From the NCBI GenBank assembly GCA_964507105.1, contig CAZDOR010000016.1, forward strand, positions 1 through 10,352: DNA of 10,352 nt. Reading direction: 5' to 3'. Origin of the DNA: PWPS01 sp964507105 (GTDB taxonomy: Bacteria; Patescibacteriota; Minisyncoccia; Minisyncoccales; PWPS01). Below the pieces are notes generated by a model. The model saw only the letters and a list, made by a program, of their open reading frames with translations, ran no database searches and had not been told where the DNA came from. The translations under genes and the position numbers were made by a program. Below, one piece after another: positions 1-5,463 of this stretch (within the stretch, counting starts at the first letter, position 1; every line of letters starts with the position of its first letter).

Positions 1-7
1 GGAGCCA
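1..7 (+). tRNA. Possible 3' end of a tRNA (tRNA-Asn-like), truncated by window edge
   Basis: The first seven bases read GGAGCCA. Bacterial tRNA-Asn genes typically end with a 3' acceptor strand GGA, discriminator G and an encoded CCA, so this is what the last bases of such a gene would look like. A strong intrinsic terminator begins only five bases later, as expected after a stable-RNA gene and unusual directly after a coding sequence. Seven bases are too few to prove a tRNA, so this is a suggestion only; it could also be the tail of any other transcript. Confidence 0.25.
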
Positions 8-11
8 TTTG

Positions 12-36
12 AACCCAGCTATTTAGCTGGGTTTTT
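12..36 (+). terminator. Rho-independent terminator of the upstream gene
   Basis: A perfect 9-bp stem (AACCCAGCT at 12-20 with AGCTGGGTT at 25-33) closes an ATTT loop and runs into a T tract (32-36, then more T after one G). It ends transcription of whatever lies upstream of the window, so the gene at 86 must have its own promoter. Confidence 0.85.
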
Positions 37-41
37 GTTTG

Positions 42-74
42 TGATATAATAAAATAGTTTCGTTTGGATATAAT
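42..74 (+). promoter_or_regulatory. Tandem -10 elements for the gene at 86
   Basis: TGATATAAT at 42-50 is a perfect extended -10 (TGN plus TATAAT). A second TATAAT lies at 69-74. No good -35 is seen for either. The first would give a leader of about 29 bases. The second would start the RNA only about 4-5 bases before the ATG at 86, making it nearly leaderless. No Shine-Dalgarno sequence precedes that ATG. Confidence 0.5.
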
Positions 75-85
75 TTCAATTCATT

Positions 86-1414
86 ATGAAAACTTTTCTC
101 AAAGTCGCGGTTGCGATTATCGCCCTGCTTTTTCTTGGAGTAATTTTTGCTCACCGTTTAGAGGATCCGGACACCTCGAGAGGGACTGTTTTGGAAGATG
201 AGGAGGTGGCTTACATACTTGAAGAATTTTCCGGAAAGAACTGGTGGGAGGACACGATTCCTTATTTTGCTGAAAAGCTTCCTCCGACCGGTAAGTTATT
301 GTCAGCCGTCCTCCGGTCTGAAAAGAAAGACATTAAAGAAGAGATTGAAGAAGCAAAAAGTCAGCTTAATAATATGGAGATAGCCGACGCTCCCCAAGCT
401 CGCGCCTTTAGGGAGGCGTCCACTCAGCTTTGTCTTGCAGAAAGCATTGCTTATGGTGACCTTAAAAACACTACCAAGCGTTGTGGGTATGAGCCGGAAT
501 TTTCTTTTGAATCCGCTGATGATTTAACAGCGGTCGCCGAAGTGATACCGTTTTTTATAAACGGGCTCGCTCATTACCATGAGGAGCAATATGACAGGGC
601 GGAGCGCTATTTTGAGCAAATAGACCTGCATCGCTCCCTTTTAGAGGGGCTTGATTATGTAGTTTTTACCGATCCACATTTTGAATTATATAATAAGATC
701 TATAACAAAACACCGGACAGGGAGGTACTATTAAAAGGAGAGAGCTTGGAATATGGAGAAGAAAGGAAAGAAATAGAAGTTTTTGACTTTGAGGAAAATT
801 TGATTTTTAGATTTTCTATTGAAGATCTCAGGGAGTGGAGCGAAATTAACTTTAAAGATATTTTCCCCGAACCTCCGAGATTTGTAGAAGATGTGGAAGA
901 AACCGAGGTTACTTATGAGGATTTTAAAACATTTGACAAAACCGCTTCTCTTTCACCCGATGGCAAGAAACTGGCTTTTTCGGTGCATGATTATTATACA
1001 GCTACTTATATGTCATTCGTAGGAATCGTAGATATAAAGACGAAAGAGGTAGGTTTGGTAGGCGAAGAAATCGAGGGAGAGGTGGAAAAGTTGAAATGGG
1101 CACCCGATAAAGATTATTTGGCATATAGTGTAGGCACCGCCAGAACTCGTGGGGAGAAATTGAGAGTTGACAACATGGATAATTTAGAGAAGAGTTTTTC
1201 CTTTGAAGCGGAAGATATTTTCGAGGCCATGGACTTGGAAGATGAAGCCCTCAGAGCTCATCGCTTTATGCCGGTTTTTGAGGATTTAAGATGGGAGGGG
1301 GAATATCTCTTTTTTACCGCCGAGCATCCAAAAACGGGAAAAGATGTTCAATGGAGCGTAAGGGCGGATGGGGAAGAGTTAAATATAAGGGATATTGAGG
1401 AACAAGGTGTGTGA
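86..1414 (+). CDS. Membrane-anchored extracytoplasmic protein with TPR-like and PD40-like regions
   Basis: A 442-residue protein of unknown function. Residues 1-23 are an N-terminal signal or anchor segment (lysines, then a hydrophobic run), so most of the chain probably lies outside the membrane. A helical acidic stretch follows, with a region at about 152-186 that looks like a single TPR-type helical pair. The C-terminal third carries PD40/TolB-type beta-propeller signatures: TASLSPDGKKLAFS at 287-300 followed by a GIVDIKTKE strand, then LKWAPDKDYLAYS at 336-348, and a degenerate copy around 398-428. With only two or three blades this would not close a normal propeller, so it may be a degenerate domain. 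Two cysteines (116, 133) could form a disulfide. It is monocistronic: a terminator lies upstream and 113 bases follow before the next gene. The start is the first ATG, next to a TATAAT. Confidence 0.75.
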   Translation: MKTFLKVAVAIIALLFLGVIFAHRLEDPDTSRGTVLEDEEVAYILEEFSGKNWWEDTIPYFAEKLPPTGKLLSAVLRSEKKDIKEEIEEAKSQLNNMEIADAPQARAFREASTQLCLAESIAYGDLKNTTKRCGYEPEFSFESADDLTAVAEVIPFFINGLAHYHEEQYDRAERYFEQIDLHRSLLEGLDYVVFTDPHFELYNKIYNKTPDREVLLKGESLEYGEERKEIEVFDFEENLIFRFSIEDLREWSEINFKDIFPEPPRFVEDVEETEVTYEDFKTFDKTASLSPDGKKLAFSVHDYYTATYMSFVGIVDIKTKEVGLVGEEIEGEVEKLKWAPDKDYLAYSVGTARTRGEKLRVDNMDNLEKSFSFEAEDIFEAMDLEDEALRAHRFMPVFEDLRWEGEYLFFTAEHPKTGKDVQWSVRADGEELNIRDIEEQGV

Positions 1415-1470
1415 TTTTTGTTACCGAAAAAAAGAAGAACCCATAAAATTAGAATATTTAATCTGACCAC

Positions 1471-1497
1471 TTGCTCTTTTTGTCATGCAATTATACT
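1471..1497 (+). promoter_or_regulatory. Probable promoter for the DUF5654 gene
   Basis: TATACT at 1492-1497 is a good -10, with a weaker -35 candidate TTGCTC at 1471-1476 (15-bp spacer). The predicted RNA start near 1504 leaves a leader of about 24 bases of AT-rich sequence with no Shine-Dalgarno motif before the ATG at 1528. Confidence 0.45.
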
Positions 1498-1527
1498 GGT
1501 AAGTTGTAAATTTTAAATAAAAAATTT

Positions 1528-1749
1528 ATGAAAAAAGAGATATTGGATCGAATTTCAACTTTGATGATTTCCGCTTTCGGGTTGGTTGCCGCCTTGGCCT
1601 GGAACGGAGCAATTCAAGCTATTTTTAAAGAAGTTTTCGGTACTGCCGAGGGGGCGGTTTCAATGTTGGTTTATGCTGTGGTTGTTACTGTCATTGCAGT
1701 AGCGGCTACTGTATGGATTGCAAAAATAACACCGAAAGAGAGGGAGTAA
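1528..1749 (+). CDS. DUF5654 family small membrane protein
   Basis: A 73-residue protein with the pattern I recognise as DUF5654, a family found mainly in CPR bacteria and archaea with no known function. It opens with MKKEILDRISTLM, then has two predicted membrane helices: about residues 10-32, containing the family's ALAWN element (GLVAALAWNGAI), and about 43-66, rich in V and A. The tail ends in charged residues (KITPKERE). A glycine-rich turn (FGTAEGA) separates the helices, which makes a simple hairpin in the membrane. It sits alone between its own promoter and the Dps promoter, which begins seven bases after its stop codon. No partner is evident, and being next to Dps is not evidence of shared function. 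Confidence 0.8.
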   Translation: MKKEILDRISTLMISAFGLVAALAWNGAIQAIFKEVFGTAEGAVSMLVYAVVVTVIAVAATVWIAKITPKERE

Positions 1750-1755
1750 AAAAGG

Positions 1756-1783
1756 TTGACATCGTATTAGTACTTGTTATACT
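1756..1783 (+). promoter_or_regulatory. Near-consensus promoter of the Dps gene
   Basis: TTGACA at 1756-1761 is a perfect -35 and TATACT at 1778-1783 matches five of six -10 bases, with a 16-bp spacer. This is the strongest sigma70-type promoter in the window. The predicted RNA start near 1790 leaves a 35-base leader before the ATG at 1825. The -10 is also flanked by an inverted pair ATTAGTA (1766-1772) and TACTAAT (1783-1789). Confidence 0.8.
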
Positions 1784-1785
1784 AC

Positions 1786-1806
1786 TAATAGTAATTATTA
1801 CTATTA
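1786..1806 (+). promoter_or_regulatory. Palindromic operator candidate over the Dps transcription start
   Basis: TAATAGTAA (1786-1794) and TTACTATTA (1798-1806) form a perfect 9-bp inverted repeat around a 3-base centre. It begins three bases after the -10 and spans the predicted RNA start, where a bound repressor would block transcription. AT-rich palindromes of this length resemble Fur/PerR-type boxes, and dps genes are commonly under iron or peroxide control. The regulator's identity is inference. The A/T-only stem is too weak to suggest an RNA terminator. Confidence 0.55.
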
Positions 1807-1824
1807 ATTAATCTATCCAATACG

Positions 1825-2259
1825 ATGAAAAACTACAACAAAATGCAAACATATTTATCGAATCTTGCAGTCTTAAACGCAAAACTTCATAACATTCATT
1901 GGAATGTAGAAGGAAAGGAGTTTATGCAAATTCATAAATTTACGGAAGAGATTTATGAAGACCTGTTTAAAAAGTTTGATGAAGTCGCTGAGCTTTTGAA
2001 GATGAAAGATGAAATGCCTCTGGTTAAGATGGATGATTATGCCGACAAGTCGACGATTAAGGAAGAAAGTTCCAGAAGTTTTGACACGGAAGAGTCCTTA
2101 AAAATTGTTTTAGAAGATCTTAAAGAAATGAAAGAGATGGCTACCGAAATTAGAAATGCAGCTGATAAAGACGGAGATTTTCAGGTAGTCGGAGAAATGG
2201 AAGGGCATGTCGATTATTACAGCCTCAAAATTTGGTTTATGCAATCAATGCTCGCTTAA
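1825..2259 (+). CDS. dps: Dps/ferritin-like DNA- or iron-protecting protein
   Basis: At 144 residues this is slightly shorter than typical Dps (about 150-165). Dps proteins form 12-subunit shells that oxidise Fe(II), usually with H2O2, and store the iron, protecting DNA. The intersubunit ferroxidase signature is intact: HWN with H25, then H37, D52 and E56, with spacings of 12, 15 and 4 residues, the same as in classical Dps. The HWNVEG and FMQIHKFTEEIYEDLFKKFDEVAE segments make the family assignment firm, although the common AER is here AEL. The N-terminal tail is short (two lysines), so DNA binding by a tail is doubtful and storage or detoxification may be the main role. It is monocistronic, between a near-consensus promoter with a palindromic operator and a GC-rich terminator. 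No Shine-Dalgarno sequence precedes the ATG. Confidence 0.93.
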   Translation: MKNYNKMQTYLSNLAVLNAKLHNIHWNVEGKEFMQIHKFTEEIYEDLFKKFDEVAELLKMKDEMPLVKMDDYADKSTIKEESSRSFDTEESLKIVLEDLKEMKEMATEIRNAADKDGDFQVVGEMEGHVDYYSLKIWFMQSMLA

Positions 2260-2272
2260 TGAGAAACCTTTT

Positions 2273-2306
2273 CCCGCCCCTTTTATTATTAGGGGCGGGT
2301 TTTTTA
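2273..2306 (+). terminator. Strong terminator after dps
   Basis: CCCGCCCC (2273-2280) pairs perfectly with GGGGCGGG (2292-2299), with one more T-A pair inside, around an AT loop. Seven Ts follow (2300-2306). It begins 13 bases after the dps stop and separates dps from the redox operon. Confidence 0.93.
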
Positions 2307-2330
2307 TTTTAAAACTTTATTTTTTTGTAG

Positions 2331-2336
2331 TATAAT
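2331..2336 (+). promoter_or_regulatory. -10 element of the redox operon promoter
   Basis: TATAAT at 2331-2336 is a consensus -10. The -35 region is poor (TTTAAA at 2308-2313, 17-bp spacer). The RNA would start near 2343, about 25 bases before the ATG at 2368. Because of the dps terminator just upstream, the operon needs a promoter here. Confidence 0.5.
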
Positions 2337-2367
2337 CAGAACCAGAAATAATTAGATATCAAAAAAT

Positions 2368-2751
2368 ATGAATAAAAACATAATTGCAATAATTGTTGCC
2401 GTTTTAATAATCGGAACTGCTGTGATGATTGTCGCCTCTCAAGAAAATGGACCCGCGGATTCCGGAAAGGAGTTAACGGAAGAGGAGATGGTCGATCTAA
2501 TTGATTGTTTTAGGGAGGAGGATGTAGTTATTTATGGTAGTTATACTTGCCCGGCTTGTGGTGAGTTGGTAGAATTATTCGGTGGAGAAGAGATAATTGA
2601 ACCGATTTACGTAGAATGCATGGAGCAAGGGCAAGTTTGTGATGAAGAAAAACAAACCGGTTACGTTCCCGAAATACAAATTGACGGAGAGCTTTACGAA
2701 GGTCCCGGTGACCCCGCTTCTCTTGCTCGGGAAGTTGGTTGTGAAATTTAA
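2368..2751 (+). CDS. Membrane-anchored thioredoxin-like protein, VKOR-associated type (CPAC)
   Basis: This 127-residue protein starts with a signal anchor (residues 5-23), placing a thioredoxin-fold domain outside the membrane. The active site is CPAC (C61-C64) after strand VVIYGSY. The likely cis-proline is P101 in GYVPEI. The middle contains YVEC (C84) with a second cysteine at C91. The layout of CPxC, ELFGxE, PYVEC-like, C, GYxP and EG resembles the thioredoxin-like domain fused to vitamin K epoxide reductase homologues of bacteria and plants. Here it stands alone, and no VKOR is in the window. C47 and C125 make six cysteines in all. The next gene begins two bases after the stop, so the two are surely co-transcribed. 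The likely role is thiol-disulfide exchange with secreted proteins or with the CcdA fusion; the direction (oxidase or reductase) cannot be told from sequence. Confidence 0.82.
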   Translation: MNKNIIAIIVAVLIIGTAVMIVASQENGPADSGKELTEEEMVDLIDCFREEDVVIYGSYTCPACGELVELFGGEEIIEPIYVECMEQGQVCDEEKQTGYVPEIQIDGELYEGPGDPASLAREVGCEI

Positions 2752-2753
2752 TC

Positions 2754-3890
2754 ATGCTTAGAAGAGCTTTCATTTTAACCGTTCTTTTGCTGCTTTTTAT
2801 CCCATTTTTAGGTGGACTGGGAGATGGCTTGGCTTACGAAAATCAAGATACGGTACATTTTTTCGAAGATAGTAGATGCCCGGATTGTGCCAAGCAAAAA
2901 AACTATATGGAGGACGTTTTGCTGGAGGAGTATCCGGACCTACAGATTAAAACTTATGAAATATCGAAAACCGAGAATCAAAAACTTTTAGAAAAAAAAA
3001 TGGAAGAGCGAGGTGTCGAGGATTACCGCATGATGGTTCCGACAACTTTTATAGGTGAAAATTATTTCCAAGGTTTTTATGAAGAGGATAGAAAGCTGAT
3101 AAAGAGAGCAATAGAAGGAGAAAATGTGATGGAGGAGCAGAGAGCTTGCTATATAGATATTCCTTTTATAGGTGAGGTTTGTGTAGAAACCTTACCCTTA
3201 CCCGCTGTGGCTGTTGTGCTCGGTTCTTTGGATGGACTCAACGTCTGTTCAATAGGGGCTTTAATTCTCATCTTGATGATCGTTCTTTCTTTTGACTCCA
3301 GAAAGAAGACTGTTTTTTATGGTGGATTATTTATACTTACTGCGGTTATAATATACGGAGTTTTGGTTTTTGCTTGGACAGCGCTTTTCCAAACTATCGC
3401 TTCTTTTGTAGGCCCTTTGAATACAATAATAGGCATAGCGGCTTTAATAGGTGCTTTATTTTTCTTAAAAGAGTTCATTAGATTCTTGAAACATGGTCCG
3501 ACTTGTCAGTCGACAAATAGTAAATTAGCTAACAAGGCAACTAAAAAAGTAAAATCGGCTTTCAATAATGAGACAAGCAAGGCTTTGGTTTTGATTACAA
3601 GTGTTATATTTTTCGCTGCCGTAATAACTGTTGTTGAGCTTCCGTGCTCCTTTGGTCTTCCGATGGTTTACGGAGGTATTTTGGCCCAAGCGGGTCTTTC
3701 TTGGAGCATGTATGCTTTTTACATAATTTTATATCTTTTTTTCTATATGCTTATTGAACTTGTTATCTTCGCTGGAGCTGTAATTACCAAGGAGGTTTGG
3801 ATAGCTGAATCAAATTTAATTACTTGGGTTTATCTGTTGGGAACCATCGTATTGTTTTTCCTCTCTTATTATTACCTGATAGGACTTTAA
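2754..3890 (+). CDS. Thioredoxin/glutaredoxin-like domain fused to CcdA/DsbD-type membrane domain
   Basis: A 378-residue fusion. Residues 1-28 are a signal peptide or anchor. About 30-122 is a thioredoxin-fold domain with CPDC (C42-C45) and cis-proline P96 in MMVPTTF, resembling glutaredoxin-like domains (HFFEDSRCPDC). A short linker carries C132 and C143. Residues about 150-375 form a multi-helix membrane domain of the CcdA/DsbD type, with a cysteine in each half: C165 in SLDGLNVCS and C298 in VELPCSFG. In this family those two cysteines carry reducing equivalents from cytoplasmic thioredoxin to the outer face. The fused CPDC domain would be the first acceptor outside. The usual NPC of the first motif is NVC here. 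It lies between the CPAC protein and a binding-protein-like gene with 2- and 3-base gaps. The assignment to the CcdA superfamily is firm; the partners are inferred. Confidence 0.85.
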   Translation: MLRRAFILTVLLLLFIPFLGGLGDGLAYENQDTVHFFEDSRCPDCAKQKNYMEDVLLEEYPDLQIKTYEISKTENQKLLEKKMEERGVEDYRMMVPTTFIGENYFQGFYEEDRKLIKRAIEGENVMEEQRACYIDIPFIGEVCVETLPLPAVAVVLGSLDGLNVCSIGALILILMIVLSFDSRKKTVFYGGLFILTAVIIYGVLVFAWTALFQTIASFVGPLNTIIGIAALIGALFFLKEFIRFLKHGPTCQSTNSKLANKATKKVKSAFNNETSKALVLITSVIFFAAVITVVELPCSFGLPMVYGGILAQAGLSWSMYAFYIILYLFFYMLIELVIFAGAVITKEVWIAESNLITWVYLLGTIVLFFLSYYYLIGL

Positions 3891-3893
3891 ACG

Positions 3894-4514
3894 ATGAAAA
3901 AAGAAGCTATTAGTCTTGCACTCGGTTTCCTTTTAGTTTTCTCCGCTTTGGTTTACACCGGGGTTGATTTTAACTTGCGGGCCCGTCTTACCGATCCTAC
4001 GACCGTGGCGGCTTGTCCTACTTGGCACGGATTTCTTCCAAAACTGGAAGTGGCCGGTTTTGAAACTATTAAAACCAAATCAACCGGCCAGTCGGTGCGT
4101 GCCTTTCGGGTGGGTGAGGCGGACCTTTTTATTTCCGGGCGGCCCCTGCGTCCGGAAGAACCCGATCTTGAAGGTAAAAGGCTCGGCGATGGATATTCTT
4201 TCATTTCTAAGGAAAGCCGATCTTTAATGGAGGACGAGTTGAGTGAAATTAAAATCAAAACTGATTTGAGCAAGGAAAGGGTTTTAAGCGACTTTCCTCA
4301 GATAGACAATTTAAAAAAGACGGAAAACGTTTACTCCGATTTGGAGGGAGTAGTAATTACTTCTTATGAGAATACCGATTACTCTAAAGCGGAGCCGGTC
4401 GGAGTTTTTGATGAATACGGTCAAAGGTTAGAAAAGTCCCGCCGACCCACCTTGTATTATCCGAAAGAAAATAAAAATCAGGCGAAAGAAATTAATTCGA
4501 TCTTGAACCTATAG
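3894..4514 (+). CDS. Short PstS-like (periplasmic binding protein type 2) membrane-anchored protein
   Basis: A 206-residue protein with an N-terminal anchor (about residues 5-22). The core segment STGQSVRAFRVGEADLFISG (63-82) followed by RPLRPEE (83-89) resembles the phosphate-binding PstS family pattern, in which a small-residue loop, a 'GEVDIG' strand and a 'SRPL..EE' segment surround the bound anion. The later part (VVITSYENTDY, then PVGVFDEYG) may be the second half of the fold. It is much shorter than PstS (usually above 270 residues), and no ABC transporter genes are nearby, so it is probably a sensor or scaffold, or binds a small ligand for another partner. One cysteine (C41, in AACPTWHG) lies near the start of the mature region. 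It follows the CcdA fusion by three bases. AGGA at 3881-3884 is a possible Shine-Dalgarno. Its 5' third is visibly more GC-rich than its neighbours. Confidence 0.6.
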   Translation: MKKEAISLALGFLLVFSALVYTGVDFNLRARLTDPTTVAACPTWHGFLPKLEVAGFETIKTKSTGQSVRAFRVGEADLFISGRPLRPEEPDLEGKRLGDGYSFISKESRSLMEDELSEIKIKTDLSKERVLSDFPQIDNLKKTENVYSDLEGVVITSYENTDYSKAEPVGVFDEYGQRLEKSRRPTLYYPKENKNQAKEINSILNL

Positions 4515-4559
4515 CAAACCTGGATATTAATAGTTTTGAATTAAAAAATAAAATTTAAT

Positions 4560-4763
4560 CTACTTAATCTCGGGAATAATTATTTCCGGGTTTTTTAATT
4601 TGTTTTTGTAGAGTTTTTTAAAGTTGTCGTATCTTATTTCTTTGTGTGAAAGATTGGACTTATCGGCCATAAAAGCCATTAAATGCCCCGGAAGGACCTT
4701 TTCTATGTTCGCTTTTTTATATAAAAACAACTGATTTGATAAGTTTGCTTGAAATATGTACAA
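4560..4763 (-). CDS. Doubtful small ORF or gene remnant
   Basis: A 67-codon minus-strand frame that opens with TTG immediately after a stop codon and has no ATG until residue 29. I do not recognise the product. The C-terminal part (LSHKEIRYDNFKKLYKNKL and after) has a natural-looking, lysine-rich amphipathic composition, so it could be a real small protein or the 3' remnant of a decayed gene. Against it: the plus-strand terminator at 4569-4596 lies inside its 3' end, the plus-strand promoter at 4736-4764 covers its 5' end, and no convincing minus-strand promoter is seen. It may be only the shadow of an intergenic region. Confidence 0.25.
   Translation of the reverse strand: MYIFQANLSNQLFLYKKANIEKVLPGHLMAFMADKSNLSHKEIRYDNFKKLYKNKLKNPEIIIPEIK
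4569..4596 (+). terminator. Terminator of the redox operon
   Basis: CTCGGGAAT (4569-4577) pairs with ATTTCCGGG (4582-4590), including two G-T wobbles, around an AATT loop. Six Ts follow at 4591-4596. It lies 55 bases after the stop of the PstS-like gene. No T run follows on the other strand, so it acts in the plus direction. Confidence 0.75.
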
Positions 4764-4764
4764 T
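4736..4764 (+). promoter_or_regulatory. Promoter for the CDP-alcohol phosphatidyltransferase gene
   Basis: TTGATA (4736-4741) and TACAAT (4759-4764) each match five of six consensus bases, with an ideal 17-bp spacer. The RNA would start near 4771, giving a leader of about 42 bases to the ATG at 4813. Confidence 0.65.
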
Positions 4765-4812
4765 TAAGCAATGATAAACTCGATAATTCAAGGGCAATAG
4801 TTTTATTTTTAA

Positions 4813-5427
4813 ATGCTGAAAAGGGAATTTTTAAAATACGGAAATATTAAATTCGATGAGCCTAATTTTATTGATGAGCTTATCGATGGTTTATTTCTTT
4901 GGATTTTTCCTGATCGAATAAAACCCAATCATTTAACACTGTTTCGCTACTTAATTACTCCCTTCGTATTTTATTTTCTGATAATCCAGAACTATTATTT
5001 TAGTTTTTTTCTTTTTTTGTTAGCTATTTTTACCGATGCGCTTGACGGCGCCATGGCTCGAATTCGAGAAGAAATTACTCGCTGGGGAAAGCTTCACGAT
5101 CCGCTGGCGGATAAAGTATTGATAAGCATTGTCGGGATTGTTTTGATTACTCGCTATTTGGATTTTAGGATAATAACGGCTATTTTGGGATTGGAGGTTT
5201 TGACCATTATTTCGGCGATTAATTTTCATGAGAAGAAAGAAGGCGATGAAGAGATGGGTTCCAGATTACCCGGAAAAATAAAAATGATTTTTCAGTCCTT
5301 CGGTTTGATTTTTATCTTTTTATACTTGATTTTCAATATGCCGATTTTAGTTAATTTCGCCGCGGGCCTACTTTATCTTTCAATATTTTTTAGTCTGATT
5401 AATATATTCGTTTATCGTGCCTTATAA
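4813..5427 (+). CDS. CDP-alcohol phosphatidyltransferase (PgsA-like)
   Basis: A 204-residue integral membrane enzyme of the family that joins a CDP-activated lipid to an alcohol, as in phosphatidylglycerophosphate synthase. The complete catalytic signature is present: D75xxDG(78-79)xxAR(82-83), eight residues, G92, xxx, D96, xxx, D100. These aspartates bind the metal and the CDP moiety. The N-terminal IKPNHLTLFRYLITP segment precedes the first helix, as is usual, and the polar GKIKM (154-158) sits where PgsA has a conserved lysine motif. About five to six helices are predicted. The family signature does not reveal the alcohol (glycerol-3-phosphate, inositol phosphate, serine or other). The first 25 residues before the first helix are soluble and charged. 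It is transcribed alone, converging on the GtrA-like gene, with a 36-base gap and no clear terminator between them. Confidence 0.88.
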   Translation: MLKREFLKYGNIKFDEPNFIDELIDGLFLWIFPDRIKPNHLTLFRYLITPFVFYFLIIQNYYFSFFLFLLAIFTDALDGAMARIREEITRWGKLHDPLADKVLISIVGIVLITRYLDFRIITAILGLEVLTIISAINFHEKKEGDEEMGSRLPGKIKMIFQSFGLIFIFLYLIFNMPILVNFAAGLLYLSIFFSLINIFVYRAL

Positions 5428-5463
5428 AAATAACTTCATTGAACTAATTTCTATTTATATTCT

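Larger units (their letters stand above)
4515..4812. other. 298-base intergenic region between the redox operon and the lipid synthase
   Basis: It holds an AT-rich tail, the terminator at 4569-4596 and a promoter at 4736-4764. The stretch 4597-4735 has no convincing plus-strand gene, tRNA or repeat; the only candidate in it is the doubtful minus-strand ORF at 4560-4763. Confidence 0.6.

Noticed and set aside
2528..2773. Open frame of 81 codons on the minus strand across the CPAC gene
   Set aside because: It is antisense to a clear thioredoxin-fold gene and shows no domain.
3953..4273. Open frame of 106 codons on the minus strand opposite the PstS-like gene
   Set aside because: It is antisense to a gene with anchor and binding-protein signatures; the GC-rich patch there merely reduces stop codons.
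4352..4361. Palindrome AGTAATTACT similar to the dps operator core
   Set aside because: It is inside a coding region, short and A/T-rich, so coincidence is the simplest explanation.
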